Of a stretch of DNA of 64,000 bases, positions 23,678 to 37,000 are shown in pieces. Position 1 is the first letter of the stretch. Every line of letters starts with the position of its first letter. Source of the DNA: Ancylostoma caninum (taxonomy: Eukaryota > Nematoda > Chromadorea > Rhabditida > Ancylostomatidae); NCBI GenBank assembly GCA_037903475.1, contig JBAJFG010000197.1, positions 782,934 through 846,933 of the forward strand, written 5' to 3'. A model generated the notes under the pieces. It searched no databases, was not told the DNA's origin, and saw nothing but the letters and a program-made list of their open reading frames with translations. The position numbers were made by a program, and so were the translations under genes.

Positions 23678-26233
23678 AGGTATTAGCGATGTACCTATGC
23701 GCAAAAACTTGTTTTTTTAATTTTTGCTTAGTTATTCACGCCACCCGATGCGCAAGTTTGGGTTCCCTCTGTTCTACCAGTAATAACAGAATTGACTCTT
23801 CTTCCTGCCGGCAACCACTGAATGCAACCAAGCTCGAGCGCAGGCTGTGACCCTCTTGTAACTACATAGGTTCGTGGTCGCCTCAGGATCACAGTTCGCG
23901 TGCTACTCCTCATTCACCGACCCCCCCCCCCCCCTACCTACCGTATCACAGACTCTCTCCAACGACAGCACGGTTGCAAACGAAGACATCACCTGAAGCT
24001 GCTCAAGGCGACTCGATAATCGTGTGGTACGTCCAGACGTCAGCGTAAATTGCAGCTCTGCATCTACAATTTCTGTTTGTTTTCAGTCGTTGTTGTGTTT
24101 TTGTTGTCGGTTTTGACATTGCTAGCGACGCGTAGTCGGCTGTTTGCAACTTCCTGATCCCTTTGCACGGGGCTTTACAGTACCCCAAGGAGACAGGAGC
24201 GTACCCTAGTACATCCTGTTACATGTCGTCGAACAACTGCTCCGCTGAAGCGCTCGTTGCACTTCAATCTAACGCTGCTAGTGGTTTTCTGCTCCAACGT
24301 AGAGCAGTGTACATGCAGTTTCTGCTGTGATCCTCTTCCGTTTCCTATAGAAATTCAATCCTCAACACATGCAAACCAATCTTTTTGCGGGGAGGTGTCA
24401 CATTTTCACTTTGCGTGGCTTTTACACTTGATCTCAGAGCTCTTTTCATGGTACACTTTGAGGGATAGACTTACAAAAGAAAAATTTGGTCCGAAAGATA
24501 CAGTTTGTTCCAGAAATTAATACACCTCTTAGGTACATCACAGTTTTTGCAACTCTCTAGCAATTACGACAACTGCTCTATTTGGGACATTGCGGAGGTA
24601 GATGGTTGTCTAATGAAACCCCCTCCTCTGAAAGCAATGAGATTCAGTAATCCTGCTGAAAACTTTGCAGAGCCATTCGGAATCCCCGCTTTTCTTTTTA
24701 GTCCTCCGGTTTATGACAAATTTTAGCCTTTCATTCTGCGATTTGGTAGATAATCTAGAAAACATAAGGATCTTGGAAAGTTGAAGCTCAGCTCCGAAGA
24801 TGAATTGAATACAGCCAGGGCTTTTTTTGTAGTTTCCAAAATGTGGCCGTTTTTTCCCGTCATTTTCTTCGGCCGGAAACACATCCTTTCAGGAAGTGAA
24901 AAAATTTCTCTATAGGAAAGCAGGAATCAAAAGAAGTTTTTCTCGTTGCACGCTCTTAGTTTCACGGTGATTTTGCGCTCCCGCCTTCCGTTTCATTACA
25001 TTTTACGGGTTTTACAATTCCACTTGCGAACACCTTGGTTGCGATCCTAACGAGCAGTGAACATACCTTCTGCAGGATCTCTCAATATTCTTTTTTTTTT
25101 TTGGATTTTTTCACGGGAACACTACGAACTTCCATGGGAATTCCGTCAACTTTTTGTTTCTACAGTAGGAACGGCATGTACACTGACAACGTTTCATCTT
25201 CCTCCTCCTTTCCTCTTTTTGACCACTTCTCCGGTTAACTTTAATCGAATCCCTTCTCAGAGCCGAAGTTCCGGAGGACCACCTGACTCAACAGAAACCT
25301 GGCAAGTTGACGACACGGAAGTAAGGTTATTCGACAAGTTAAGGCAATTTATATCATTCCGTCATCTGCGTGCGTCATGCATGCAACTTTATGATGAACG
25401 ATAGATCGAAACACTCCTGACGTAGCACAGGCACAGGTGAGACAGACGCTATTACGTGGTCATGGCTATTTTGGGCGATCGTGTGCATCTCTCATGCATT
25501 TATTTATTTGTTTATTTATTTCGTTACTTGCGGTGTATATGCCGTGCTCACAGGTCTTCATGAAAAATTCCTCGCGAGTGACAGCGTTTCTGACGCACGT
25601 GCGTTCGCGCAGTTTATCGGGGTTTGCTGGAAAGTTTTGCGACACTTGCAGTACTTTCACATAACTCATACATAGAGCTGCTTCCTGTTTGCACGACTCC
25701 AGAAGTCAGGTGATTGTTCGTCGTAGATGTTCGACCTTTTCTTTTGGAGTTGATGTTGGTCCCTCTGAATTTGTTGAAGGGATAGACATGGCGGATATTT
25801 CCAGCAATGATCCTTGAATTTCTGGTCCTTTTTGGAACGGTTGAGCGAATATGGGTGCTTCCTAACGACGATGTTGAAAGTCCCATCCAGAGCATTCTCA
25901 GGTTGAGCAGAGTGAACATCGCTCATCACTGTGGCGCTATTAGCCTGAGAAAAGTGGATGAATATTCTCTGGAAATTCCAAGAAGACTGTCATGGCCGAA
26001 GGTTCGCTTCCGACGACTTATCCTTTTCGGCTAGTCGTGGCATGCGTGGTTAGCGTACAGGACCCGACGAACTTTGAGGAAGTCTTTTAGTAAATCCTTT
26101 CTCTGTCCACGGAAAAATAACAGCAATTCCGGGACACTGGGCCTATGCTCGTCGAATTCGTGGAGCTCATGGGGCTCCCGTGTTATCTATTCGAAGATTG
26201 ACAACAGTTCCCTTGCATAAGATGCATTCATTG
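23678..26233. other. Intergenic stretch, one weak exon candidate
   Basis: A run of 12 C lies near 23923. The stretch 23727-24190 is less AT-rich than its surroundings but codes for nothing recognisable. One well-bounded exon-like segment (25261-25320) is listed separately. The rest shows only overlapping short frames. Confidence 0.5.
25261..25320 (+). other. Possible 60-bp internal exon
   Basis: Exactly 60 bp lie between a good acceptor (CCCTTCTCAG, ending 25260) and a good donor (GTAAGG, from 25321). Two reading frames are open; one gives SRSSGGPPDSTETWQVDDTE. No partner exon can be joined, so this is only a candidate. Confidence 0.25.
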
Positions 26234-26498
26234 GTAAAATCCAGTGCCGGCCGCAGGAGTTTCTAGCCGGGAAGGTGGGATGAGAAGAACTAGCAGCTCC
26301 GCCATTCCGTGGTGGTAAAATTACGCAAATATTGATTGTAATATCAAATATTGATAAACATCTCAAAAATAAACAACAAACAGTAAAAAAATAAAAGGTA
26401 AGATATTTCTACGATATTTTTATCTGTTTGGTGAAGTAATTTGTTTGGTAGTAACAAAACGCGTTCGCCCACCCACTTCGTCCGCCACTGGTAGATTC
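26234..26498 (+). mobile_element. hAT-like MITE family R2, copy 2
   Basis: The element spans 26242-26490, 249 bp. The left end is CAGTGCCGGCCGCAGGAG and the right end is CTTCGTCCGCCACTG. The flanking 8-mers GTAAAATC and GTAGATTC match at six of eight positions. The interior is AT-rich and non-coding. The length is nearly identical to copy 1. Confidence 0.8.
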
Positions 26499-28377
26499 AT
26501 ATCCATAATGTAACGATGATACATTAGAACTATGAGTGCAAGGTGTAGCTAACGGTGACTCACTCATAGTGGTCCACGTCTTAGTCCACAATACCGCAGT
26601 GTAGGTGCACAACTTCTCTTCGAAATGGATTTTCCACTTCCGTGCCGATCAAAGAAAAGCAACGTGCATAATTTTCGGCGCGAACTTTCGCTTTCTGAAA
26701 ATCCTTAAATATATACAAATCCCATAATCTTACGAAGGCGCAAGAAGCCTGCACTTTAGCAAATGCCACTGCGAGGCCCGTCGCATCACGCTGAATTTAT
26801 TTTCTTTTCCAAAAGTTGTGGGATTTTGTCTTGCCGGGTCCTCACGTCGTTTTGTCCAAGGAATGCTCCAACGGTGTGATCGAGACCTATTCTTTCAATA
26901 CTACGTATAGCGTTTCTCCTTGTATCGTATCCTTTTCCGATGTGGTGATGACTGGTTCTGACGGCTCCGTTCAAGACATAAGGGTTCCAGCAGTCATGTC
27001 TAATTTCGGCCAGAAACCTGGCAACAAAATAGTGTCTCTTAATCTCGACAAGCACAAAATTAGTGATTGTATGTAGCTCACTCCTCTGAAACGCATAGAA
27101 ATGCTCCTAAAATCTTTTTTTGGTTTAACTTGTTTCGGTCCTTGAGCCTTATTTGTACTTAGGTTCAGTATGCTCCGATTTGTCTACACTCTTCTAACTA
27201 TGAATGGTTTATTCGGGCTAGCCTTCAGCATATAATTCCTGTCCTCCAACGTCAGAATGCTCACGGCAATTTGATTTTAAACTTCTAAGACATATGTACC
27301 TATTTTTCCAATCTCCCCTCCCATACCGCATTTTTGAGAGGCAGGAATGGCAAAGAAGACGTTGCTTGAAAAATTTCCATTGACTTTTTTCCTTTTTTCC
27401 TTTTCCTGACCCCATCCAGCCACTTTTCAGAAAACAGAACTAGTGTAAAGTGAAGCTATCCTAACTATGGATAGAGGAAGGAATTCGCATTTTCTGGGCT
27501 AACCACGCACATATCGCATTTTCGGCGAACAGGGAACCAGGAAAATCTAGTAATTATTAGGACATGGTTTTTTTTCTCCAAGTACGCAAAGTTGGCTAGC
27601 AGTCGCCGGGAAACACGTCTCACGCACAATCATTTTGCTGAACTTGTATTTCCTATGTCTGTATGTGCATATTTTCGTCTTAGTTTTCTCTCACTTTTTT
27701 AGTCTCTATTCTTATCATCCTAGAATCAAGAGAACCAGGAAAGTCTAGTTTATGTACAAGAGGAGTGATGGTGAGTGAACGAGAATGTCGGACTAAAAAT
27801 AGCTCATTCGGAGCAATCACGACCATGCAACGAGACTGTCATACAAAAGTCTCATGCACGTTTCTTACCTGCATGAGGAGCTATCTCAAATTTTATAAGA
27901 TTTCCGCTGAAATCTAAACTGCTACATTCTGTTCGCTTACTTTTCACTGATGGGAAAAATGTCCCATGAATAGATTTTAACCTGAAGGTATAAGAAATCC
28001 TCTATCTAGATGTCTTAGAAATTCTTGAAAAACTTCATTTGTTCCACGGTAGGTACAGTCGGAAATGTTTGGGGGAATATTTCAGACACAGAATATTTCA
28101 GACCCATTAGGTGAGAATAAGTCTCGGGTATATCGACGATTTTTTAATGTAACGCTTTCACAAGGGCTTCGCTTTGGCGCATGTGGCTCATAGTTAGAAT
28201 GGCACCCGAAAAAGTACAATAAATAGTCCATTAAGCGTTTCCAGGCCTTGGATCGTCATTACCGATCATGATTTAACGATGTCATTACCTTCACCGTTGT
28301 AACATTTGATTTTCTTCGGGAGATATTCAGAAAGGTTCAATGTAGACATAAGACCTCCTTGTGCCATGCTTCCGCAG

Positions 28378-28640
28378 AAATTGCTGTCGAACAAAGTTGC
28401 CATGTTTTGGAATACTTATACAATGAAAGTCCAAGTTTACAATGTTTGTTCGCACTATTTCTACCCGCAGGGAGTTGGCAAGGATCTCAGTTCAACTGCA
28501 CAATTTCCAGTGAACGTGATGTCCAACAAAGTTGTATCTACATAAGTGAAAACCAGGGACGAGCGGAAATACTGCATAAGACCGGCAGTCGGAAGTTCTA
28601 TGAAGTACCGAATACGGCAAAATTTGGAGAGATAAAAAAA
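28378..28640 (+). other. Possible internal exon, 263 bp
   Basis: This segment is bounded by an acceptor (GCTTCCGCAG, ending 28377) and a strong donor (GTATGTAT, from 28641). The frame entering with two leading bases is open throughout and gives about 87 residues with three cysteines and a CTISSERDVQQSCIYISE stretch, which could be part of an extracellular domain. A second acceptor inside (CTACCCGCAG, near 28471) would shorten it. I do not recognise the family and no neighbouring exon joins in phase with certainty. Confidence 0.35.
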
Positions 28641-31600
28641 GTATGTATAAGTTGGCGTCACTTAATACTACCGATTCTTTAGAAATCTAGAACACTGATG
28701 CTCGCATCGCGCCAGAATCCAGGAATTCTCGAACTTCCAGATCCAGAATCAGGATCTTCCCTGCTGGAGGCCTGATATCCTTATGTGCTAATCCATCTAG
28801 CGACGAGTGCTGATAGGGTCGATGATCATGATCGCTGAGATGGAGTTAACGCAGAATTATTGAACCCTATTCTTCTTCATTTTATTCCTCTTTATATCAA
28901 GTTTTTTTCTAATATGTATGACCAGTATTCTGCCAACCGAAGAATTATCTACAGCATCTAGCTTTCCGGATCAAATCCGTTTTTCCGCAGTGATCATTGG
29001 TGGAGGAATAGGTGTCAGCGAGACCATCAATTATTGATGGCTTGACGCAATTTGTTCCCGGCTAATTACCTATCAGATTCCGTGGTGATTAAGTCATAAA
29101 CCAAGAACAGCTGCTTGGAAGAAAGGAGACAACATCCCTGTAACTTCGAGGTGTTCGGAGCATGTCACCAGAATTATGAACGGTGATGTTGATGGACGCT
29201 AGAATGTCGGAACAGTTGCGTTTTTATTTTTTTTTATTGCTGCTTCAGATGATCTAGCAATGGTACTTCTGAGCAACGTATAGACTCAGCCAAATTTTGC
29301 ACACATCACATACTACACATAATTTTGTAGACAAAAGACTACGAAATTCATGCTTATGGTAGTCAGGATGCCCGGGAAATTTTCAGACTTGATCAGAGAG
29401 TGCGAACGCCATTGATCTGGGTGACAGAAATTTTCGAAGAACTCCAAAATATTCGGCATTGCTGTCAATCATCTTCTGCTATGTATCCTGCAATAATTTT
29501 ATTCCTCAGGCTCATGTAGTCTTGAATTTGCCTCATCCTAATGATTGACAGTGGAGACATTTGTGCGGCCACCTTCATGGATCGCTTAATCCTTTCAGGC
29601 CCTGACCAAGGCGAAACCGCCAAAACATTGGTCAACAAGGAGTACTACTGACAACCCCGTGTTCAGCTAACTAGTTAGTCAGTTGTACTGACTACCATGC
29701 CGTGGTCTAAAGACGACTGGACTTGTGAACTGGGCCTTGATTTTTTTTACGATGAATGATCCAACAGTTCCTGCCGAGCTCGCGCACCTCTTTTTTCGTT
29801 TACATTGTGATATACGGTTTTGCATAGAAGCGAAACAAGACAAGATATCGGCGACAGCAAGTAGCATACAATGCATATGTATAGCGATCCAGATGTTCAT
29901 GGCATCCCACACTTAGTCCACCAGCTGATGTTTGGATCCATTCTGGAAACTTTATGCACAACCTATCAGTCTGTTTACTTCTTTTGAAGGCAGCCATGCT
30001 CTACCTAATCCATTTGGGCAGAAAAGATGGGAAAGCGCGTCACATGAACAAATCCAGCGAAATGTGCTGCAATTCAACTCACAGACAGGTACGCTCGCTC
30101 CCCTGTATGGGTAGTGTACCACATCACTCTATGGTCATGCCATGGTGTAGAATCTGTGACTCCCTCCTTTCGTTTCCCACCTCAGAGCACCCATTGCAGC
30201 TAAACCAGAGGTCTTCCTTGGGTTCTGACGTAAGATATCCATCATACCTAAATTTCAAAGATTCAGGAAAACGTCTAATTGATGTCAGATTTGTCGCAGT
30301 CATGCTAAACATGCATTTAATATGAAGTCACAGAAAAAGAGCGCAGAAATTTCCGTTTCGCATTGCGTTGCGGTTAGGTTCCACCTCGGCTTGGCTAACC
30401 AGGCCTTGCATTCTCCGAGGTTGGCAAACCTGTCTAGTGGAGCATGTTTTTCCTTCGAGTAATGCTTCGAAACTGAACCTGTTGTTCTTGGAGCACGAGA
30501 GCTTATCCCGCATGTAACCCTAGGCTCATGTGGCAGAAACACTTCTTCTTAACAGAATAATTGTATTTAATAATGGAGCACGGGCAAGGCATAGTCCGGG
30601 GCCAAATTCTTCCGAAATGTGGTCGAGGCTGTAGCCCAGGATAGGACACACGACCTCAAAAGCGCCTACATTCTGAAGGAGAGGTCGAATGCGTGGCGCA
30701 TTTCAAAAATACAACATGGCTTGTCCTCCAATTTGTAGGTTTAAAATGTCACCAAGTGCAGAAAAAACTTGTTGCAATTAATTTTGTAATGAGGTACAGT
30801 ACTACATATACAGTACTACAGTCACAGTCAACGGGATCCAACTGGAATTGTCCAGAATGTTCGATGCACAATCTCTTGCTTTGTTGTTGACGTCAGCACT
30901 TCTTCAAGTATGACGAGAACGCCCTTGGTCACTGGCTGCTTCTCTGCCAACACATCAGGCCGGAACCTCGGAGCAGTTGTCCGGGTCAGAAGCTAATTGG
31001 ATAGTTGCTGTCCCAGTTGCCAGCGCAGTGCTGCCGCTGGATCATCCGGCATGCCTCCCTTCAGTTGAAATCTTTAGATCCACTAGTTGGTTGACATTTT
31101 CGAGTCTATTAAATGGCTGAACCTATGAGACCCCGAAATATAATGAGCCAATAAAATTTGATTGTTCCCCGAGGGCACTCGCAATGACTTCATTCTTTCT
31201 TCCACACAACCACTTCTCAGCTTCTTTCTTGGTATCTGCGTTGTTTTTCAGTTTCGATGACCCCTACCAAGGTTAGATCTAGAAAATTAGCTTCAATTTA
31301 ACTTTGAATCAGTTGAAGCCCAGTCGTCGGTTGAATTGCAGTCGAACTGTTCTGCAATACTAGTTGTATATCAGTTAACGCTTTGCATACCGTTGTTTTC
31401 CGCTGACTCGCACCAAATGCAGTAAAATTCCCTTCCTGCTATGTGAACTGTTGAGAAAATCTCATTACGAACTCGAGGAACCATCAAAATCCTCCTTTAT
31501 GAACAGTTCGAGTCTTGAAAAGACTGTTATTATGACAGCCACTCTTCTAGTCACCACTCTAGGAAATCAGACTTGATTATTAAAGCTCAGAGGAAAGTCT

Positions 31601-31759
31601 AATTTTCTAAGACACTGAGCGAAGAATACGACGGATTCTTCTGAAAGCCGACGAACGGCTTGTACAGTGAGAGAGTCGGAAGTGCGACACGTATTTTCTA
31701 TCAAAAAGAAGAAGAAACTGTAAAGCATGGACTCATAGGCAGGTAATGTCTCATCTCAG

Positions 31760-31870
31760 GATCGTATTCGAAAGCTCTAGGAAAGGCATCGTTGACCACA
31801 ACGTTATATATGATTCCTTACAAAACTGCACATTTGATGAAATCGATCACTGGCGTCCTGCACCTTCCTG
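31760..31870 (+). other. Possible internal exon
   Basis: An acceptor (CTCATCTCAG, ending 31759) precedes an open reading containing NCTFDEIDHWRPAPSC. A weak donor (GTGCGTATG, near 31871) would end it; otherwise the frame continues to a stop at 31952. The cysteine and asparagine pattern suggests a secreted or extracellular protein, but the family is unknown. It could belong with the candidates at 28.4 and 32.7 kb. Confidence 0.3.
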
Positions 31871-32645
31871 TGGCGTGCGTATGTTCCACTGGGCTTCCCG
31901 AATTCTCCACGAAAGATTGGTGCTAGGAACGGGTGTTTCTGCGCTCTCATAAAGAATCATGTAAACCATTGTGAGCATCGTCTCCTCATGTTTCTGCTCG
32001 ATTAACATCAAAACGATTCAGAGGTGAAACAGTGCCTTTCGCGCATCTATTGACTCCTGTAGTGATTCGGGTTTCCACAATTATCCACTTCCACAGGGAC
32101 AGAACGACCTAAATTTTTACTAGTTTGGAATGGAATTGTTTAGGTGCATTCGATTTTTAAGAGAAATCTTCCACTATTTCTTCCACCTCCCACCACATTA
32201 TAGCCACCTCCCACCACATTTTGTTGTTTCTTTGCTGCTGCGAATGCAGTGCCATGATTTTGTTCGTTATACTAGTAGACACCTCCAGCTCATAACAGAA
32301 GACCCGTCTCACACGCATGTTGTGATGCATGCCGCCCTGACGCACCGATCCATTTCTACTACGTCTCCTCCACATCTTCATTATTTCTGGGATCGTTGTA
32401 GCATGGCCTGCGTTGATTACTAGAACATTGCGCTCTAAAGTACTTTTTGCATACTCGAACCTTCAAATTTTTTTCTGGAACCGTGGCATGTGGTTCTCAG
32501 GTCTCGCGGGACTGCCAAAATTTGAACTATTCGAAGTGTCATTAATTTTGAAACCATAGAGTTTTTAGTCAGTCGAATTTTTGGAGGACGAAGTCCGAGT
32601 TGTATTCTATTCAATCAAATCTCCACCTTCTGTTCACAAAACCAG

Positions 32646-32824
32646 TGGTCCATGAATTTTTTTCGGAAGAAATACCTTGTGAAGTAGCCGAAATCCACAA
32701 AGCCCTAGAAATTCAGAGTATGTATCTACCACGTCCATGTTCCTTTCACCTCCTCGTTGAAGATAAAATTTCACCATATCCAGAAAATTTTAGCGAATAT
32801 GCAACTGTGCCCGGTTTGAAGTCC
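32646..32824 (+). other. Possible internal exon, 179 bp
   Basis: The segment is bounded by AAAACCAG (ending 32645) and a strong donor, GTAAGT (from 32825). One frame is open and reads like protein (for example EEIPCEVAEIHKALEIQ, then HLLVEDKISPYPENF). The acceptor lacks a good pyrimidine tract, so the left edge is uncertain. No family recognised. Confidence 0.35.
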
Positions 32825-33667
32825 GTAAGTAACACTTCCCTAGAATACACTGCTCTTTTAGGGCTAAGTTAAAAATCGGTTCTTGAAAATTCCCGCTCTG
32901 TCAAAATTGAAAATCGGCTCGTAGAGTATCGACAGTGCATTTGGAATCTGCCGGGTGAATTACACTCACTGTCGGGTCATAAGGAGTTGATATTTTTTAT
33001 ATAGTAAAATCTCGAATCACACAAAGATTCCTGGTAAAGTCACTGTACCCACCACCTTTATTCGTTTTTCATGGATTACGTCATCCCACTGCTTCAAACT
33101 CTGTGAGCTATTTTATTTTGATGGACATGCTTACTAAACCAACCATGAAGACCTTTCTTGCAAGTACAGAAAAGAGCAGTAATATGAAGCAGAGCAGGTT
33201 ATCACTATTTCTCTAGAAGGATATCCTATGAGGAACTTCCCATATGAGCAGAGTATCACGGAATACTTGCTTGTCTTCATTTAGGCAAATGCTACCGCTC
33301 CTCAGTTAATTCGATTTTCGACCTTGACGCTGCTAGGTTGCCTCCATAGCATTTAGTTGCTGGACAGAAAACAAACAGGATTGGATACATTTTGGGAATC
33401 AAACAACACTACGAGCATGAGAGCTAGATCCTTCAGTTTCGGAGCACTATTCCCGCTGCGAAGCACTTGCTGTCCGTCATGACATAAAGTCGGCTTAGGC
33501 GTCGTATGAGTAGCGTGACCCTCAACAAGAAAACGCGTTTCGGAGTGGACTGCTAATTTGAGTCGATTTTCCCTCAGTGATTTATATTGTTCACCGTTGG
33601 TTTGAGGTCCTATAGCTATACAGAATCCAATAAATCGAAAATAAATAAAAGACAATATTTTTCTGTT

Positions 33668-34054
33668 TTAAAGACAGTGTCCCTCCTCGTTTTTGTGTTT
33701 GAGCTCAGCTGATTATGAATCTCCTCGACACGCTGGATCCAGTGGTGTACAGAAAATATTACGAAACAATCTTTCAACCCGTTTTCTAAACTTTTTTATT
33801 GAGCCTGGATCTGGAACAGCTTGCCGAACCGAGCTGAGCGTGAAGCCTTTGATGTTATCGATCGGACATGTCATAACGTGTTAGCTAACGCCCACGGATC
33901 ACTCCGCCCAAATGACCCGCGTTTGACTCTGCCGAAAAGGGGGTTTCGTCACTTTTGTGGCCGTTGATATACATTTTTAAAATCGACGTGACGGGGAGAC
34001 TAGGAATTTATTGATATCTCCAAGACGCGGAACGAAGTAGGACAACGCGTTTAA
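33668..34054 (+). mobile_element. MITE family R1, copy 3 (diverged)
   Basis: The left end TTAAAGACAGTGTCCCTCC and right end GCGTTTAA correspond to the R1 ends. Internal landmarks in the same order include GAATCTCCTCGACACGCTGG, GTGAAGCC, GATCACTCCGCC and TTTCGTCACTT. It is more diverged than copies 1 and 2 and in the same orientation as copy 1. It does not encode a protein. Confidence 0.75.
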
Positions 34055-37000
34055 GCATCCGTAACGAAGCTATGGTAGTCGTCGCCTGCACCGTACCTCT
34101 TGTTTGGATATGCTAAATACGAGCGGGGATCGTGCGGGAAGGAGAGCGGTGATATCAGTGAAGTGTGGGTGCGGAGACAGTCAGAGTAGTGAAGTCACTA
34201 CGTGTGGTGCACCGCGTGGGCCGTTGATTTCCATACGGAATGACTGAAATGTTAGCCCTAAAGGTTTTAACAAATTATTTTCATTTTTATGTGCGGCACC
34301 TTGATTCTAAATTGCACTTCTTGTACACGACGAATACAATGCATTTGTGAAATGAAGGAAATCCCTCGTTTACGTCTGCACAGACGTCATGAGCTCATTT
34401 GTTGCTGCCCCGCCCAGCGATTATATTCTGCTCCTAGTACCTTCACCAAGCGAAAAGTGGTATTCCTACAGGGCATATGCTGCATTTCACCTGGAATGCA
34501 TAATTTCCTTATTAGGACTGGCTTTGAAATTGAAGTTGAATTCAGTGACTTATGCACACAACCTATCAACTACCCAACCTATAACTCGGAACTGCTTGTT
34601 GTTTAGTTTTCACCTTAAAAGGATGCTCTTCACCATTTTCTCCAGATCAGGTCCAGCTAATCTTCATCGCCGGGTTCGTTGATTATTACCTTTGAGGGAA
34701 TGGGTTGAATACCATTCGGGTTCGGGTGGGAACGACAGTGTCCGCAAATTTTCCTAACATTTTGTCGGCATCATCCTATATGTGTATCTGATCAGCGTAA
34801 TCGACAGAAAAATGGTTTTTTTTTTCAATTCATCTCGGGGAGTAGTCATTAGAATCTTGTTAGATGATGTGGTTAGTGCTTTTTGCCCTTTCCATTCCAG
34901 TCACTCACTCGACCGTTTTCTATTTTTTACCTCATGTTGTCTACCACGCGCCATTTTTCGATTCATGGCAAATAAATAAAATTAATGAGTTCATGTATAA
35001 TATGCTGTTTTCCTAATTTAATGGAATTTTGTGTCTGGCCTTCCAATCCCTCAGCTGAGGCTTCGTCTTCTACGTTGAAATTCGCAGAAATTTGTTGACA
35101 ACATTGCAAGTATATTATCATGTAATTATGAGTAGTATCAAGTCTCACCCAACAGACTTGTCCTTCTTGTGTTTCAGTCCATTTGCGGACAAATTACCGC
35201 AAACCCCCTTATTCCGAAGAAATAGGCTGAATTTCAGTGTGATCTGATCTTTGGCAACCATTTTCTTGAAAAATCTCGCTCGAGAATTGTCCCTATTAAC
35301 TACAATCTTTCTAACTTCTAAACCCAAAGTATTGAAGGTGTTCTATATTTAGGAAAAAAACTAAAAACCTATCTTGTGTGTGTCTTGGTTATGTTTACAT
35401 AGCTTGGTAGCCCAAGTTCGCTTTAGCAGAAGCTTTTCTTAGAACAAATCCTGGAAGACAACTTTGTTGCACAATTCGGTGTTCGGCCCGTATTCATACA
35501 CTTTTTTCACCATTCTCTACTCAACGCATTTGCAAATATTTATTTCACACTGCATCTCTCGTTTCAGCTCCAGGTTTTTTTTCACCACAGCATCGCGTAC
35601 CCATTGACGTAAATTTGTGCGAATTCTGGTGAGGAGGACATAACTCATGAGCCTGGTACTGGTATACTTCTTTATGTCGTCCACGATTCCCCTACTCGTC
35701 AATGCTGTCATTGCGTTGATTGGAGCGACGTCAGCTTTTCTTTTCTCGGGGGATCCCATGGCAGAAGATTATTGCGAAAATGCGCCATCTATCAGCTGCA
35801 ATCTGTCCCTTCCTGGATCAGTCGGCAGCGTTCATAATTTGCTTTTCTTGGTCTCTGGTTTTGCCTGAAATGAAAAAAAGAAGCCTCCTTCCCTGATTCA
35901 CCACCCGAACATGCTTGCATATTGGGCAAATTATCCAGTTTTACCACCGTTTGAGGCTGATATCCGGATCTGCGTCGTGGATTTCTGTTCCAGACTTCAC
36001 CACAGATTTAAGCAGTTTTAATCCCAGTCTAGGCTGGAATGCTAAGTGTGACATCCGATGTTCTGACCAATCCAGAAATTTCTTCAAATGTCTGGGGAAC
36101 TCGTACATCTTCCTCTTGTTCTCCTCAAAAAAAGACTCTTTTGACGGCAACCTTTCTTTCTTTTGCAGTGCTCATTTGGTTTATTTCTAGCACTCCCGGG
36201 ACTGCTTTTCTGAGGCCCATCGCCATCCATGACCCTCTCGAACACTCGTTCCAAGGGGTTATTACACCTAATTCCCTTCCTTCCAAGATGACAGGGAACG
36301 TCCTCGTTGCTCTTCGGCCAATCTCAGCAGTTGGCTGAAAATTGCAGAGTTAGAATGGAGGACGACGATGGCGCCCTTTTGGATGCAAGCTCATCACGAA
36401 AACAGGAAACATGTGCACATGAATGAACTCTTTCACGAAAGAAATTGACTGCTGCAAGCATGCTTTTTACTTTTACTATTCATTTGAAGCTGCATTGACG
36501 TTTTCTGACGTCAGCGCTCTCGCCCACTGCTCTAGTCACTTTAATCCAGAATGACTTGCGGAATACTTCTTTCCACCCGGTTAAACTTGGTTTTCCGGCG
36601 ATGCCTCCATTAACAAACGCTTCCAAGCTAGATCGACTGAAGCTCACACTAATCCTAAGCTCTCCCAGATTTTGTCATGTGAAAATGATCCCAAGAAACC
36701 GTAATAACCTCCAATGGACAGACTTTTTGCTTTAATCTTTGTTTCTGCAGATTATCCTGACTCTTTGTTCTGAAACTGCGATGCTGAGACTGCGCACGAC
36801 TTCTCCTCAAGCCTGAGATTTCAGTAGATTATGAACATTCGAATGCTAACTGAAAACATGAAGATTAATGAAATCCGCGAAAATACCTCCTGGATTCATA
36901 CATAGAGGAGATGAAGAAGGGGCGTACCTGGCTACGCCCCTACGAGTTTTCACAGTAGAACTTGCGTCGTGTGCACACCACATCCAATTATAAGTGAAAT

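Larger units (their letters stand above)
26499..33667. other. Stretch with scattered exon-like segments
   Basis: No complete gene can be assembled. Three + strand segments (28378-28640, 31760-31870, 32646-32824) have plausible splice signals and protein-like readings and are listed separately. A segment at 26786-27076 is open in one frame on each strand without recognisable domains. The - strand frame 33353-33655 is open but unidentified. The remainder is AT-rich and shows nothing I can support. Confidence 0.45.

Noticed and set aside
26786..27076. Segment open on both strands (86 and 89 codons)
   Set aside because: No domain, no good splice sites; mutual openness on both strands suggests composition rather than coding.
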